Origin: Fimenecus sp051881455
GTDB lineage: Bacteria > Bacillota > Clostridia > Oscillospirales > Acutalibacteraceae
Direction: 5' to 3'
Length of the DNA: 64,000 nucleotides
Assembly (NCBI GenBank): GCA_051881455.1
Contig: JBJEPX010000006.1
Location: 7,623 to 71,622 of the forward strand
The position numbers and the translations under genes are program-made. Position 1 is the stretch's first letter; each line of letters starts with the position of its first letter. The notes beneath the pieces are model-generated. The model did not search any database. It worked only from the letters and a program-made list of their open reading frames with translations, and had not been told where the DNA came from. This document shows positions 50,597 to 60,323 of this stretch, in pieces.

Positions 50597-53386
50597 ATGG
50601 CAAACAAGGTTAAGATCTTCTTTAAAAACAATAAATATATATTAGCTTCCGGCGGAATTGCTTTATTTATAATTCTGCTGATTTATTTTTGCTTCGATAT
50701 TATACCTTTCGGTGACAGAACTGTGTACCGTATGGATTTGTATCATCAATACGGTCCTCTTTTTTCGGAATTTTACGACAGGCTGACCTCGCACGAATCA
50801 TTGATATATTCTTGGAATACCGGGCTTGGCAGTTCGTTTTTCGGCAACTTTTTTAATTATCTTTCCAGTCCTGTTTCTCTCATTATTCTTCTATTCGGCC
50901 ATAAAAACACTTTTGAAGCAGTCGCGGCGATGATTGCAATAAAAGCTGTTCTCAGCGCAATGTCCATGTCCTTTTATCTTAAAAAGTCACAGAAAGGCGA
51001 CAGCTTTGTGACATCTGCTTTTGGCGTGCTGTATGCGTTCAGTGCATATTTTATTGCTTATTACTGGAATATCATGTGGATTGACGCGTTATACATTTTA
51101 CCCTTCGTTGCCCTCGGAATAGAGAGAATAATAGAAAGCGGTAAAACCAAAACATATATAATCGCACTTGCATTGGCAATTTTTTCAAACTATTACATCG
51201 GTTATATGATTTGCATATTCTCCTGTATATATTTTATTTACCACTATGTATGTTCAATCAATTCAATAAAAGAAAAAAAGAAATATTTAGACAACGGCGG
51301 TTTTGTAAATAAAATCAAAAACTCATTCTTCCTTAAAAGCGGAATAAGATTTGCTTTGGCGTCTGTTTCGGTAGGTATAATGCTTCTCTGCGTTTTACTT
51401 CCCATTGCACATGTTTTAAAAACCTCCTCCGCTACAACGGGATCAGCGCCTGTTGAAGCAAAGTTCTATTTTAATATTTTTGACTTTCTGGCAAACCATC
51501 TTGCAAGCCTCGAACCAACCATAAGAAGCAGCGGCGATGATGTTCTTCCCAATATATACTGCGGAATGCTGACAATCTTTTTGATACCCTTTTATTTCTT
51601 TTCAAAGAGAATTTCATCATATGAAAAAATTGCCTCTGCGGTTTTAATAGCTTTAATGTATTTCAGTTTCAGTCTTAATTATATAAATTTCTTCTGGCAC
51701 GGCTTTCATTTCCCGAACGACCTCCCATACCGTCAGTCATTCATATATTCCTTCATTTTGATTATATTGGCTTATAAAGCCTTTAAGAATATTGATGAAT
51801 ACGATAAAAAGCATATTTTAGGCGTTGGAATTGCTTTGATTGCATTTATTGTTTTAGTACAGGAAACAGGGTCAAAAAATGTTGGCGACAATACAGTATA
51901 TATCAGCATCGCATTTGTTTTCTTATACTCAATAGTTTTAGGTCTTATAAACAGCAAGAAAAATCAGGCATATGCTCTCTCGATTATGCTTTTGTGCTCC
52001 GTAACGGCAGAGGCAATAACCGCAAGTACCGACCATTATGTAGCCAATCAGACAAAAGAATCATATGTTTCTGATTTTGATGATTTCAAACAACTTCAAA
52101 AATCAGTTGACGATAACGATACAGCTTTGTTTTATCGCTCGGAATTATCAAATCTCCGCGCACGGATGGACCCCAGCTGGTATGACTACAACGGCGTATC
52201 GGTATTCTCATCGATGGCGTATGAAAAAGTTGCAAATTTACAAAAAGGCGTCGGTCTTTACGGTAATAAAATCAACAGCTTTACCTACCACCCGCAAACC
52301 CCGGTTTACAATTCAATGTTCTCTTTAAAATATATATATGACAAAAGCTCGTTGATTTCACCCTGTGATTTCTATGATTATAAAGATGCAAACGGAAAAT
52401 ATTCAGTATATGAAAACAAATATGCTTTGAATATCGCTTATCCCGTTTTATCTGAATTATCACAATGGGACGCTTCCAAATACGATAATCCCGTAGAAGC
52501 ACAGGAGGAATATTTCAGACTCTCCACAGGCGTTGATAATGTATTTGATGAAATATATGACTATGAAATAATAAACGGTAATGTTCTGCCAATTGATACT
52601 GACAGTATAGAGGCAGGCAAGCTTGCGCTGAATAAGACATCGCCCGAATATTCAGGCTCCGCAACTGTTGAGATTAAGGCAAAAGAACGGGAAAACATTT
52701 ATATCTATGTAAATTCAAGAAATTTAGATACTGTTACAATATTTTCTCCCAGAATAACCACATCAATGAATGTTAACGACGGTTATATACTTGACCTCGG
52801 TGTTCATGAGCCGGATGATGTGATTTCCATAGAACTGCCGATAAAAGACTCTCTTGACTACGCAAGCGTTGACTTTATCGCCTTTACAGTTAATCAGGAA
52901 AAGTTTGTTGAGGGATATGAAAAACTCCGTCAGGGGCAATTAGAATACGACAAATTCAGCGATACGCTGATTTCAGGAACTTTTAATGCCGAAGCTGACG
53001 AAATACTTTACACATCGATACCTTATGACGATGGTTGGAATGTATATATCGACGGTAAAAAGGTTAACAGCAAAAATATAATCAAAATATCCGACGCTTT
53101 AATAGGCGTTGCTGTGCCCGAGGGTGAACATACGGTCACATTTTCCTATAAACTGCCGTACCTTCAAGGTTCAATAATGATTTCCTGCATTTTCACAATC
53201 ATTTTACTGTTAATTTACATTTTAAAAGAAAGAAAATTATTGTTCTTTAAGAAAACAAAAGATAGCCTTTGGAAAAGGGCGAAAAAAGCTCAATCAAATG
53301 CCGAAATATTCCAAAATAATTCAGATACGGTTATCACATTCGATACTGAACAGGATATAAACGACAAACCAAACGACACGGAATAA
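50597..53386 (+). CDS. YfhO family membrane protein (GT-C-like)
   Basis: 929 residues from the ATG at 50597 (AAAGGTG upstream). About 12-14 transmembrane helices in the first 480 residues and one near the C-terminus frame an extracellular beta-rich part (about 500-860). The first loop has VYRMDLYHQYGPLFSEFYDR with an Asp after helix 1, typical of YfhO and other GT-C glycosyltransferases. SWNTGLGSSFFGNFFNYLSS and DLPYRQSFIYSFI are family hallmarks. In Bacillus and Listeria YfhO-type proteins glycosylate teichoic acids from a lipid-linked sugar; the same role is inferred. Monocistronic, ended by a terminator. Confidence 0.93.
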   Translation: MANKVKIFFKNNKYILASGGIALFIILLIYFCFDIIPFGDRTVYRMDLYHQYGPLFSEFYDRLTSHESLIYSWNTGLGSSFFGNFFNYLSSPVSLIILLFGHKNTFEAVAAMIAIKAVLSAMSMSFYLKKSQKGDSFVTSAFGVLYAFSAYFIAYYWNIMWIDALYILPFVALGIERIIESGKTKTYIIALALAIFSNYYIGYMICIFSCIYFIYHYVCSINSIKEKKKYLDNGGFVNKIKNSFFLKSGIRFALASVSVGIMLLCVLLPIAHVLKTSSATTGSAPVEAKFYFNIFDFLANHLASLEPTIRSSGDDVLPNIYCGMLTIFLIPFYFFSKRISSYEKIASAVLIALMYFSFSLNYINFFWHGFHFPNDLPYRQSFIYSFILIILAYKAFKNIDEYDKKHILGVGIALIAFIVLVQETGSKNVGDNTVYISIAFVFLYSIVLGLINSKKNQAYALSIMLLCSVTAEAITASTDHYVANQTKESYVSDFDDFKQLQKSVDDNDTALFYRSELSNLRARMDPSWYDYNGVSVFSSMAYEKVANLQKGVGLYGNKINSFTYHPQTPVYNSMFSLKYIYDKSSLISPCDFYDYKDANGKYSVYENKYALNIAYPVLSELSQWDASKYDNPVEAQEEYFRLSTGVDNVFDEIYDYEIINGNVLPIDTDSIEAGKLALNKTSPEYSGSATVEIKAKERENIYIYVNSRNLDTVTIFSPRITTSMNVNDGYILDLGVHEPDDVISIELPIKDSLDYASVDFIAFTVNQEKFVEGYEKLRQGQLEYDKFSDTLISGTFNAEADEILYTSIPYDDGWNVYIDGKKVNSKNIIKISDALIGVAVPEGEHTVTFSYKLPYLQGSIMISCIFTIILLLIYILKERKLLFFKKTKDSLWKRAKKAQSNAEIFQNNSDTVITFDTEQDINDKPNDTE

Positions 53387-53397
53387 ACAATCTTAAA

Positions 53398-53441
53398 GAA
53401 AAACAGCCGGTGCTCTTAAATAAAAGCATCGGCTGTTTTTT
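53398..53441. terminator. Bidirectional terminator between the YfhO-like gene and uvrA
   Basis: AAAACAGCCGGTGCTCTT pairs across a short loop with AAGCATCGGCTGTTTT (one mismatch and wobble), with T runs on both strands. It ends both convergent units. Confidence 0.88.
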
Positions 53442-53451
53442 GTTGAATAGA

Positions 53452-56271
53452 TTATAATAGTTTTTTAAGGTATTTACCCGTGTAAGATTTATCGCACTTT
53501 GCAACATCTTCGGGTGTACCGCAGGCGACAATCTCACCGCCCTTATCTCCTCCTTCGGGCCCTAAATCAATGATATAATCCGCTGTTTTAATTACATCTA
53601 GATTATGTTCAATCACAATAACCGTATTGCCTGCATCAACAAGGCGCTGTAATACTTCAATCAGCTTGTGCACATCTGCCGTGTGTAAGCCGGTGGTGGG
53701 CTCATCAAGAATATATACGGTTTTTCCCGTTGGGCGCTTTGAAAGTTCGGTAGAAAGCTTTACACGCTGTGCTTCACCGCCTGAAAGGGTTGTTGCAGAC
53801 TGACCTAGCTTGACATACCCAAGTCCTACATCGGTAACGGTTTGCAGTTTCCTCTTAATTTTCGGAATATTTCCGAAAAACTCCATTGCCTCTTCAAAGG
53901 TCATATCAAGAACATCATAAATACTTTTACCCTTATATTTTACTTCAAGAGTCTCACGGTTATATCTTGCACCCTTGCAGACCTCACACGGTACATACAC
54001 ATCGGCAAGAAAGTGCATCTCAATTTTCACAATACCGTCGCCCTGGCACGCCTCACACCGTCCGCCTTTAACATTAAATGAAAATCTACCGGAATTATAT
54101 CCTCGGATTTTGGCGTCCTGCGTTGAGGCAAAAAGCTCTCTTATATCGGTAAATACTCCCGTATATGTTGCAGGGTTTGAGCGCGGTGTTCTGCCGATGG
54201 GAGATTGGTCAATTGCTATTACCTTATCAAGATTTTCAAGTCCCGTCATTTCATCGAATTTACCCATAGGCTTTTTCGCACGGTTTAGCTCATTGGCAAG
54301 ATTTTTATAGAGTATTTCATTTACAAGAGATGATTTTCCCGAGCCTGAAACGCCTGTTACGCAGGTAAAGCAACCCAAAGGAAACTTAACATCTATATTT
54401 TTTAGGTTGTTTTCAGCCGCACCTTTAACCGTTATACAATTACCGTTGCCTGTTCTGCGTTTTTCGGGAACGGGTATTTTTCGCTTGCCTGACAAATACA
54501 TTCCCGTAATTGATTCTTTACAGTTTATTATATCGTCAACCGTTCCTGCACAAACAACCTCACCGCCGTGAATGCCTGCACCGGGACCGATATCCACAAT
54601 ATAATCGGCTTCACGCATTGTATCCTCATCATGCTCAACGACGATTAAAGTGTTTCCCAAATCTCTCAGGTTTTTAAGCGTACCCAAAAGTTTATCGTTA
54701 TCACGCTGATGCAAACCGATGCTGGGCTCATCGAGAATATATACAACTCCCATAAGGGAAGATCCTATTTGTGTTGCAAGCCTTATTCGCTGACTTTCGC
54801 CGCCTGAAAGCGTACCTGAGGAGCGTGACAAGGTTAAATACTCCAATCCCACACTTTTTAGGAATGACAATCGGTCCTTAATCTCTTTCAAAACTGTTTT
54901 TGCAATAAACCGTTCTTTTTCCGTAAGACTGAGTTCATCTATGAATTTTAATGCGGCTGTAATAGACATATCGCAAAATTCACTTATATTTTTGCCCCCC
55001 ACGGTAACGGAAAGTATTTCGGGTTTTAACCGTGTTCCGCCGCAGTCGGGACAGCGGCTTGAAGTCATCACCTGCTCAATTTCCCACCGTGACCAATCGC
55101 TTGTTGTTTCTCTGTATCGACGTTCAAGATTATTGACAATACCCTCAAACTCACTCAAATATGTTCCCGAGCCGTAAAGAGTTGAGCGCGACATCTTGAG
55201 TTTTCGGTCTGTACCGTACAGAATAGCGTTAACGCCCTCCTCCGATATATCTTTTATCGGCGTTTTAAGTGTGAACCCGAATTCCTTGCCCAAAGCAATA
55301 TAATACATTTCTGAAATTGAGCCTTTATCTGCTTTCCCCCAGCCGCTGGCACAGATTGCGCCCTCTGCAATTGATAGGCTTCTGTTTGGAATTACCAAAT
55401 CGGGATTAACCTTTAAAAATGTTCCTAATCCCGTGCATTTCGGGCAGGCGCCGTATGGGTTGTTAAAGGAAAACATACGCGGAGAAAGCTCGTCAATGCT
55501 GATTCCGTGCTCAGGGCAAGCATAATTCAGCGAATACAAATGCTCCGAATCGCCGATTACATCAATTATGACATTGCCGCCTGAAAGCTTTGTTGCTGTT
55601 TCAATGGAATCTGCAAGTCTGCTTCTTATACCGTCTTTCACAACAAGTCTGTCAACTACTATATCAATATTATGCTTATGGGTTTTTAAAAGCTTGATTT
55701 CATCTGATAAATCAGTTATTTCGCCGTCAATTCTCGCTCTTACAAAGCCGGCTTTCATAGCGCCCGCAATTTCTTTGGTATGTTCGCCTTTTTTTCCTCT
55801 TATTACGGGGGATAAAACCTGAAATTTTGTTCCCTCGTCAAATGCAAGAACACAATCAACAATCTGGTCAACGGTTTGCTGTTTAATTTCTCTGCCGCAG
55901 ACAGGACAGTGTGGAATACCTATTCGCGCATAAAGCAGCCTTAAATAATCATAAATTTCCGTAACCGTTCCCACAGTTGAGCGGGGATTTTTCGAGGTTG
56001 TCTTTTGGTCAATAGATATTGCAGGAGAAAGCCCCTCAATAGATTCAACATTGGGCTTTTCCATTTGTCCTAAAAACATTCGCGCATACGATGACAGGGA
56101 TTCAATATATCTACGCTGACCTTCAGCATAGATTGTATCAAAGGCCAAGGAGGACTTTCCCGAGCCTGAAAGTCCCGTAAAAACAACAAGCTTATCACGC
56201 GGTATTTCAACGCTGACATCTTTTAAATTATTCTCTTTTGCACCTTTTACGATGATTTTATTGTGCTCCAT
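53452..56271 (-). CDS. uvrA: Excinuclease ABC subunit A
   Basis: 939 residues from the ATG at 56269-56271 (AAAGGATG upstream); an ATG three codons earlier is possible. Damage-sensing dimer of nucleotide excision repair. Walker A motifs FTGLSGSGKSSLAFDT near residue 30 and VTGVSGSGKSSLVNEI near 640, ABC signatures SSGTLSGGESQRIRLATQ and SATTLSGGEAQRVKLSTE, and zinc sites HCPVCGREI, CPDCGGTRLKP and CEACQGDGIVKIEMHFLAD with CEVCKG. Complete. It overlaps the MATE gene by 14 bases and is the third gene of the uvrB operon. Confidence 0.98.
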   Translation of the reverse strand: MEHNKIIVKGAKENNLKDVSVEIPRDKLVVFTGLSGSGKSSLAFDTIYAEGQRRYIESLSSYARMFLGQMEKPNVESIEGLSPAISIDQKTTSKNPRSTVGTVTEIYDYLRLLYARIGIPHCPVCGREIKQQTVDQIVDCVLAFDEGTKFQVLSPVIRGKKGEHTKEIAGAMKAGFVRARIDGEITDLSDEIKLLKTHKHNIDIVVDRLVVKDGIRSRLADSIETATKLSGGNVIIDVIGDSEHLYSLNYACPEHGISIDELSPRMFSFNNPYGACPKCTGLGTFLKVNPDLVIPNRSLSIAEGAICASGWGKADKGSISEMYYIALGKEFGFTLKTPIKDISEEGVNAILYGTDRKLKMSRSTLYGSGTYLSEFEGIVNNLERRYRETTSDWSRWEIEQVMTSSRCPDCGGTRLKPEILSVTVGGKNISEFCDMSITAALKFIDELSLTEKERFIAKTVLKEIKDRLSFLKSVGLEYLTLSRSSGTLSGGESQRIRLATQIGSSLMGVVYILDEPSIGLHQRDNDKLLGTLKNLRDLGNTLIVVEHDEDTMREADYIVDIGPGAGIHGGEVVCAGTVDDIINCKESITGMYLSGKRKIPVPEKRRTGNGNCITVKGAAENNLKNIDVKFPLGCFTCVTGVSGSGKSSLVNEILYKNLANELNRAKKPMGKFDEMTGLENLDKVIAIDQSPIGRTPRSNPATYTGVFTDIRELFASTQDAKIRGYNSGRFSFNVKGGRCEACQGDGIVKIEMHFLADVYVPCEVCKGARYNRETLEVKYKGKSIYDVLDMTFEEAMEFFGNIPKIKRKLQTVTDVGLGYVKLGQSATTLSGGEAQRVKLSTELSKRPTGKTVYILDEPTTGLHTADVHKLIEVLQRLVDAGNTVIVIEHNLDVIKTADYIIDLGPEGGDKGGEIVACGTPEDVAKCDKSYTGKYLKKLL

Positions 56272-57685
56272 TTTCAACATCCTTTTGATGAAGATATTCT
56301 TTTAAACCGTTTTTTCCCTCAACGGTTACGGGTTTTATCCATTTCATTGATTTATAATATCTTAAACACAGTATTGTTTTTGCGTAATCCTCGAAAATAT
56401 ACATTACTGCAAACGCCACTGTAAACGGAACTTTCAGTACATATACAGAAATCAATGTTGCGGGAAGAGATAAGCACCAAAGACAGAATAAGTCAAATTT
56501 CACGCCTGTTACGGTATCTCCGCCTGAGCGGAAAACACCTACAATCAGAATATATGGCATCTGTCTGATTGTGAACTCAAAAGCATAAATTGCCATTATG
56601 GTCATTGCCGCGTCCAGAGTAACCTGAGTAATATTGTTGTTTAAATTGAAAATACCGATCAGCTGTGCTCTTAAAGTAAAGATCAGCACCGAAACAGCCA
56701 AGGCAAGCATAGGAACCAGTAATACAAACCTTTTGGAATCCTGCACTCCCCGCTCAATCTTACCTTTTCCAACAGATTTGCCCACCATGATACAACAGGC
56801 ATTACAAATGCCGATAAAGAAAACAAAAGCGATATTTTCAAAGCTTCTTAAAATCGTTATTGCGGCAAAATACTCATATCCCATATGTCCGAATATGATA
56901 TTAAAAGCAAATGTTCCTGCGCCCCACATTGATTCGTTAAATATAACGGGAAGAGCTTTTTTATAAAACTCTTTAATATCTTTGAACCTAAATCCGAATG
57001 TATGTTTAATCGGCGCATACAGAATGTTTTTCTTCACCATTGATACAGTAAGGATAGCAAAAACTCCAACCCAAGCCGAAATTGAAGTTGCGAGCGCCGC
57101 TCCCTTAATCCCCATAGCAGAGAAACCGCATTTCCCGAAAATCATACCGTAATCCAAAAAAATGTTTAAAACCGTTGTGAGCACAGAAACATACATGGGA
57201 AGCTTCACATTTTCTACGGAACGCAAAACAGATGAAAGGATATTGGTTATAGCAACAGCAGGGTAAGACAAACAAACAATAATCAAATATCGCTTGCCCT
57301 CATCAATAACAGAAGGATTATTATTAAAGATGTTTATTACAAGCTCGGGTGCCGCAAGGCTTACTGTCGTAAAAACTCCTGACACAAGAACGGCGGATAG
57401 AACTGCTATTCCGCAGGTCATATTTATTCTTTTTATATTTTTAATACCCCAATACTGGGCAACAAAAACAGAGGCTCCTGAACTTATTCCTATAAGAATC
57501 ATATTGAGAAGCCAGCCCCACTGACCCATCATTCCCACAGCAGAAAGCGAAACATCGCCAAGTTGACTGACAAACAATGTATCGGCAAGGGTGAAGGAGC
57601 TTATCAGCATATTTTGCAATGCAATCGGTGTTGCAAGCCTGAATGCAGTACGCCAAAAACCTCTGTCACTGAATAGTTTTATCAT
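56258..57685 (-). CDS. MATE family efflux transporter
   Basis: 475 residues, 12 predicted transmembrane helices in two halves. MATE pattern in the first half: ALQNMLISSFTLADTLFVSQ, LGDVSLSAVGMMGQWGWLLN and GISSGASVFVAQYWG; in the second half YFAAITILRSFENIAFVFFI and VGKSVGKGKIERG. An antiporter for drugs or metabolites; substrate not readable. It lies 6 bases after uvrB and overlaps uvrA, so it is part of the SOS-controlled operon, an unusual place for a MATE gene. Confidence 0.93.
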   Translation of the reverse strand: MIKLFSDRGFWRTAFRLATPIALQNMLISSFTLADTLFVSQLGDVSLSAVGMMGQWGWLLNMILIGISSGASVFVAQYWGIKNIKRINMTCGIAVLSAVLVSGVFTTVSLAAPELVINIFNNNPSVIDEGKRYLIIVCLSYPAVAITNILSSVLRSVENVKLPMYVSVLTTVLNIFLDYGMIFGKCGFSAMGIKGAALATSISAWVGVFAILTVSMVKKNILYAPIKHTFGFRFKDIKEFYKKALPVIFNESMWGAGTFAFNIIFGHMGYEYFAAITILRSFENIAFVFFIGICNACCIMVGKSVGKGKIERGVQDSKRFVLLVPMLALAVSVLIFTLRAQLIGIFNLNNNITQVTLDAAMTIMAIYAFEFTIRQMPYILIVGVFRSGGDTVTGVKFDLFCLWCLSLPATLISVYVLKVPFTVAFAVMYIFEDYAKTILCLRYYKSMKWIKPVTVEGKNGLKEYLHQKDVENGAQ

Positions 57686-57691
57686 TATTAT

Positions 57692-59638
57692 TTATTTCTC
57701 CGATTTTAATTTTTCTATTTTATCGCGCAAATAAGCCGCATGCTCAAATTCGAGTATTTTAGCGGCAGCCTTCATCTCCTCGGTTAAGCGGATAATGAGC
57801 TTTTGCTTTTCGTCTCGGCTCATTCTGCGTTTTGAAGATTTATCATGACTTGAAATTTCCAAAACATCACGAACATCTTTAACAATAGTTTGGGGAACAA
57901 TTCCGTGCTCCTCATTATACGCAATTTGCTTCTCACGGCGGCGATATGTTTCACTTATAGCCTTTTCCATTGAGTCCGTAACATTATCGGCATACATAAT
58001 CACCTGACCGTTTGCATTTCTGGCAGCTCTACCGATAATCTGCACAAGCGAGGTTTCGGAGCGCAAAAAGCCCTCTTTATCCGCATCAAGTATGGCTATC
58101 AGCGACACTTCGGGAATATCAAGCCCCTCGCGCAAAAGGTTAATTCCCACCAAAACATCGAATTCACCAAGCCGCAAATCACGGATAAGCTCCATTCTTT
58201 CAATGGTATCGATGTCATAATGCATATACCTTACTTTGATACCGTGCTGTGAAAGAAATTCTGTTAGGTTTTCAGCCATTTTTTTAGTAAGTGTAGTTAC
58301 AAGAACACGCTCTTTTTTCTCAATTCGTATATTGATTTCAGATATTAAATCGTCAATTTGACCCTCTGTGCCTCTTACTGAAATTTCAGGGTCAAGAAGC
58401 CCTGTGGGACGAATAACCTGTTCTGCAATTTGCATGCTTTTTTCTTTTTCAAAGGGTCCGGGTGTAGCACTCACAAATATTTTTTGACCTGTTTTTCCAT
58501 AAAATTCGTCAAAAGTCAAAGGTCTGTTATCATACGCTGAGGGCAAACGGAATCCAAAATTAACAAGACTGTCTTTTCGTGAACGGTCTCCGCCATACAT
58601 TCCCCTGACCTGCGGCAGTGTAACATGCGACTCATCGACAAAAAGCAAATAATCATCGGGGAAATAGTCAAGGAGGGTAAAAGGCGGTTCACCGGGTTTT
58701 CTGCCGGACATAATAGCAGAGTAATTTTCAATTCCCTTGCAAAAGCCTGTTTCACGAAGCATCTCCATATCATATTCTGTACGCTGACGAATTCTTTGCG
58801 CTTCGATAAGCTTACCTGCTTTTTCAAATTCTGCAACCTGCTTTTCCATTTCGGCATATATTTGTTCAAGAGCACTTTCCATTTTTTCAGGAGAAACAAC
58901 ATAGTGCGAAGCAGGATAAATCGCAATATGAGATACCGTGTTTTTAACAGCGCCTGTCAACGGGTTTATTTCACTGATACGGTCAACCTCGTCGCCGAAA
59001 AATTCAACTCTTATTGCGGTATCGTTTGAGTATGCAGGGAAAATTTCAACAATATCTCCCCTAACTCTGAATTTGTTTCTTATAAAGTTTATATCGTTTC
59101 GCTCATATTGGATAGTTACAAGCTTTTCAATAAGCTCATCACGGCTCTTTTGCATACCTGTACGCAAAGAAATAACCATATTTTTATAGTCAATGGGGTC
59201 GCCGAGAGAATATATGCAGGAAACACTGGCAACTATTATGACATCGCGCCTTTCGGACAAAGCGGAGGTTGCAGAATGGCGCAGCTTGTCAATTTCATCG
59301 TTTATTGCAGAATCCTTTTCAATGTAAGTATCAGTAGTGGCAATGTACGCTTCGGGCTGATAATAGTCATAATAACTGACAAAATACTCAACCGCATTTT
59401 CGGGAAAAAACTCCTTAAACTCGGAACAAAGCTGACCTGCAAGAGTTTTATTGTGGGCGAGTACAAGTGTGGGGCGGTTAAGCTTTGCAATAATATTAGC
59501 CATAGTAAATGTTTTTCCGGACCCTGTAACGCCCAGAAGGGTTTGTTCTTTATAGCCTTTTTCAATACCCTTTACAAGCTTTTCTATGGCCTGCGGCTGG
59601 TCACCTGTGGGCTGATAATTGCTCACCAGTTTAAACAT
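57692..59638 (-). CDS. uvrB: Excinuclease ABC subunit B
   Basis: 648 residues from the ATG at 59636-59638 (GAGGTGGA upstream); the frame extends upstream but passes through the promoter. Helicase-like damage verifier. FKLVSNYQPTGDQPQAIEKL start, Walker A LLGVTGSGKTFTMAN near residue 37, the beta-hairpin YYDYYQPEAYIATTDTYIEK, DEX box LLFVDESHVTLPQV, helicase motif VSLIAILDADKEGFLRSETS and QIIGRAARNANGQVIMYAD, and the C-terminal UvrC-binding UVR helix (LIIRLTEEMKAAAKILEFEH). Complete. First gene of uvrB-MATE-uvrA; LexA-type box at its start site. Confidence 0.98.
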   Translation of the reverse strand: MFKLVSNYQPTGDQPQAIEKLVKGIEKGYKEQTLLGVTGSGKTFTMANIIAKLNRPTLVLAHNKTLAGQLCSEFKEFFPENAVEYFVSYYDYYQPEAYIATTDTYIEKDSAINDEIDKLRHSATSALSERRDVIIVASVSCIYSLGDPIDYKNMVISLRTGMQKSRDELIEKLVTIQYERNDINFIRNKFRVRGDIVEIFPAYSNDTAIRVEFFGDEVDRISEINPLTGAVKNTVSHIAIYPASHYVVSPEKMESALEQIYAEMEKQVAEFEKAGKLIEAQRIRQRTEYDMEMLRETGFCKGIENYSAIMSGRKPGEPPFTLLDYFPDDYLLFVDESHVTLPQVRGMYGGDRSRKDSLVNFGFRLPSAYDNRPLTFDEFYGKTGQKIFVSATPGPFEKEKSMQIAEQVIRPTGLLDPEISVRGTEGQIDDLISEINIRIEKKERVLVTTLTKKMAENLTEFLSQHGIKVRYMHYDIDTIERMELIRDLRLGEFDVLVGINLLREGLDIPEVSLIAILDADKEGFLRSETSLVQIIGRAARNANGQVIMYADNVTDSMEKAISETYRRREKQIAYNEEHGIVPQTIVKDVRDVLEISSHDKSSKRRMSRDEKQKLIIRLTEEMKAAAKILEFEHAAYLRDKIEKLKSEK

Positions 59639-59648
59639 AAATCCACCT

Positions 59649-59662
59649 CGTACATTTGTTCG
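59649..59662 (-). promoter_or_regulatory. lexA box: LexA/DinR-type SOS box
   Basis: Minus strand CGAACAAATGTACG differs from the Firmicutes LexA consensus CGAAC-N4-GTTCG at one fixed position. It covers the expected uvrB transcription start just downstream of the -10, so LexA would block transcription until DNA damage. uvrB is an SOS gene in Bacillus. Confidence 0.8.
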
Positions 59663-59666
59663 ATTT

Positions 59667-59695
59667 ATTATACAACAAAGATTTAATAAAATCAA
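59667..59695 (-). promoter_or_regulatory. Promoter of uvrB-MATE-uvrA
   Basis: Minus strand TTGATT (plus 59690-59695), 17 bases, TATAAT (plus 59667-59672). Start near 59660, inside the LexA-type box. Divergent from spmA, whose candidate sigma-E -10 lies about 20 bases further. Confidence 0.85.
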
Positions 59696-59738
59696 CATTA
59701 TTCTAACCATAATTTCATAAAATTTATCGGTGATTTTT

Positions 59739-60323
59739 ATGATGAATTACATATGGACTTTTTTAATAGTTTTTTCTCTTGTTTCGGCGATATATTACGG
59801 AAATATAGGGGCACTTTCCTCGGGAATAATCAACAGCGGAAACACTGCGGTTAATTTATGCATAAGCCTTTTGGGAACTTTTTGCCTATGGAACGGAATT
59901 ATGAACGTTGCTGAAAAATCGGGACTTTCAAAAGCGTTTGCAAAGTTACTCTCCCCCGTTTTGTGCAGGATTTTCAAAGGCATGAAGCATGATGATGAGG
60001 CTCTTTTGCCGATTAGCCTTAACATTTCCTCAAATCTTTTGGGGCTTTCCAATGCAGCTACTCCCCTTGGAATTGAAGCTATGAAAAGACTTGCAAATAA
60101 CAATAAACAAAAAACTGTACCTGATAACAATATGGTTATATTCGTCGTGATGAACACTGCCGCTTTGCGACTGATACCGACAACCGTTGCCGCTTTACGA
60201 GCAAACCATCAATCCGAAAATTCCCTCGAAATAATGCTCCCTTCAATCATCACTTCTGTAATAGCGCTTACAGTCGGAATACTTACAACAAAAATATTTG
60301 AAAGGATATTTAAGTATGATTAA
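59739..60323 (+). CDS. spmA: Spore maturation protein A
   Basis: 194 residues from the ATG at 59739 (CGGTGA upstream; a second ATG follows at once). A membrane protein of the nucleoside-transporter-gate family needed for spore core dehydration in Bacillus. Conserved ALSSGIINSGNTAVNLCISL and SLLGTFCLWNGIMNVAEKSG near residues 30-60, then LPISLNISSNLLGLSNAATP and PLGIEAMKRLA. A CATAAAAT at 59716-59723 resembles a sigma-E -10. The stop overlaps spmB by 8 bases. Confidence 0.95.
   Translation: MMNYIWTFLIVFSLVSAIYYGNIGALSSGIINSGNTAVNLCISLLGTFCLWNGIMNVAEKSGLSKAFAKLLSPVLCRIFKGMKHDDEALLPISLNISSNLLGLSNAATPLGIEAMKRLANNNKQKTVPDNNMVIFVVMNTAALRLIPTTVAALRANHQSENSLEIMLPSIITSVIALTVGILTTKIFERIFKYD

Noticed and set aside
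59108..59686. 192-codon plus-strand frame opposite uvrB
   Set aside because: It covers the uvrB start, LexA box and promoter; no independent signals or recognisable protein.
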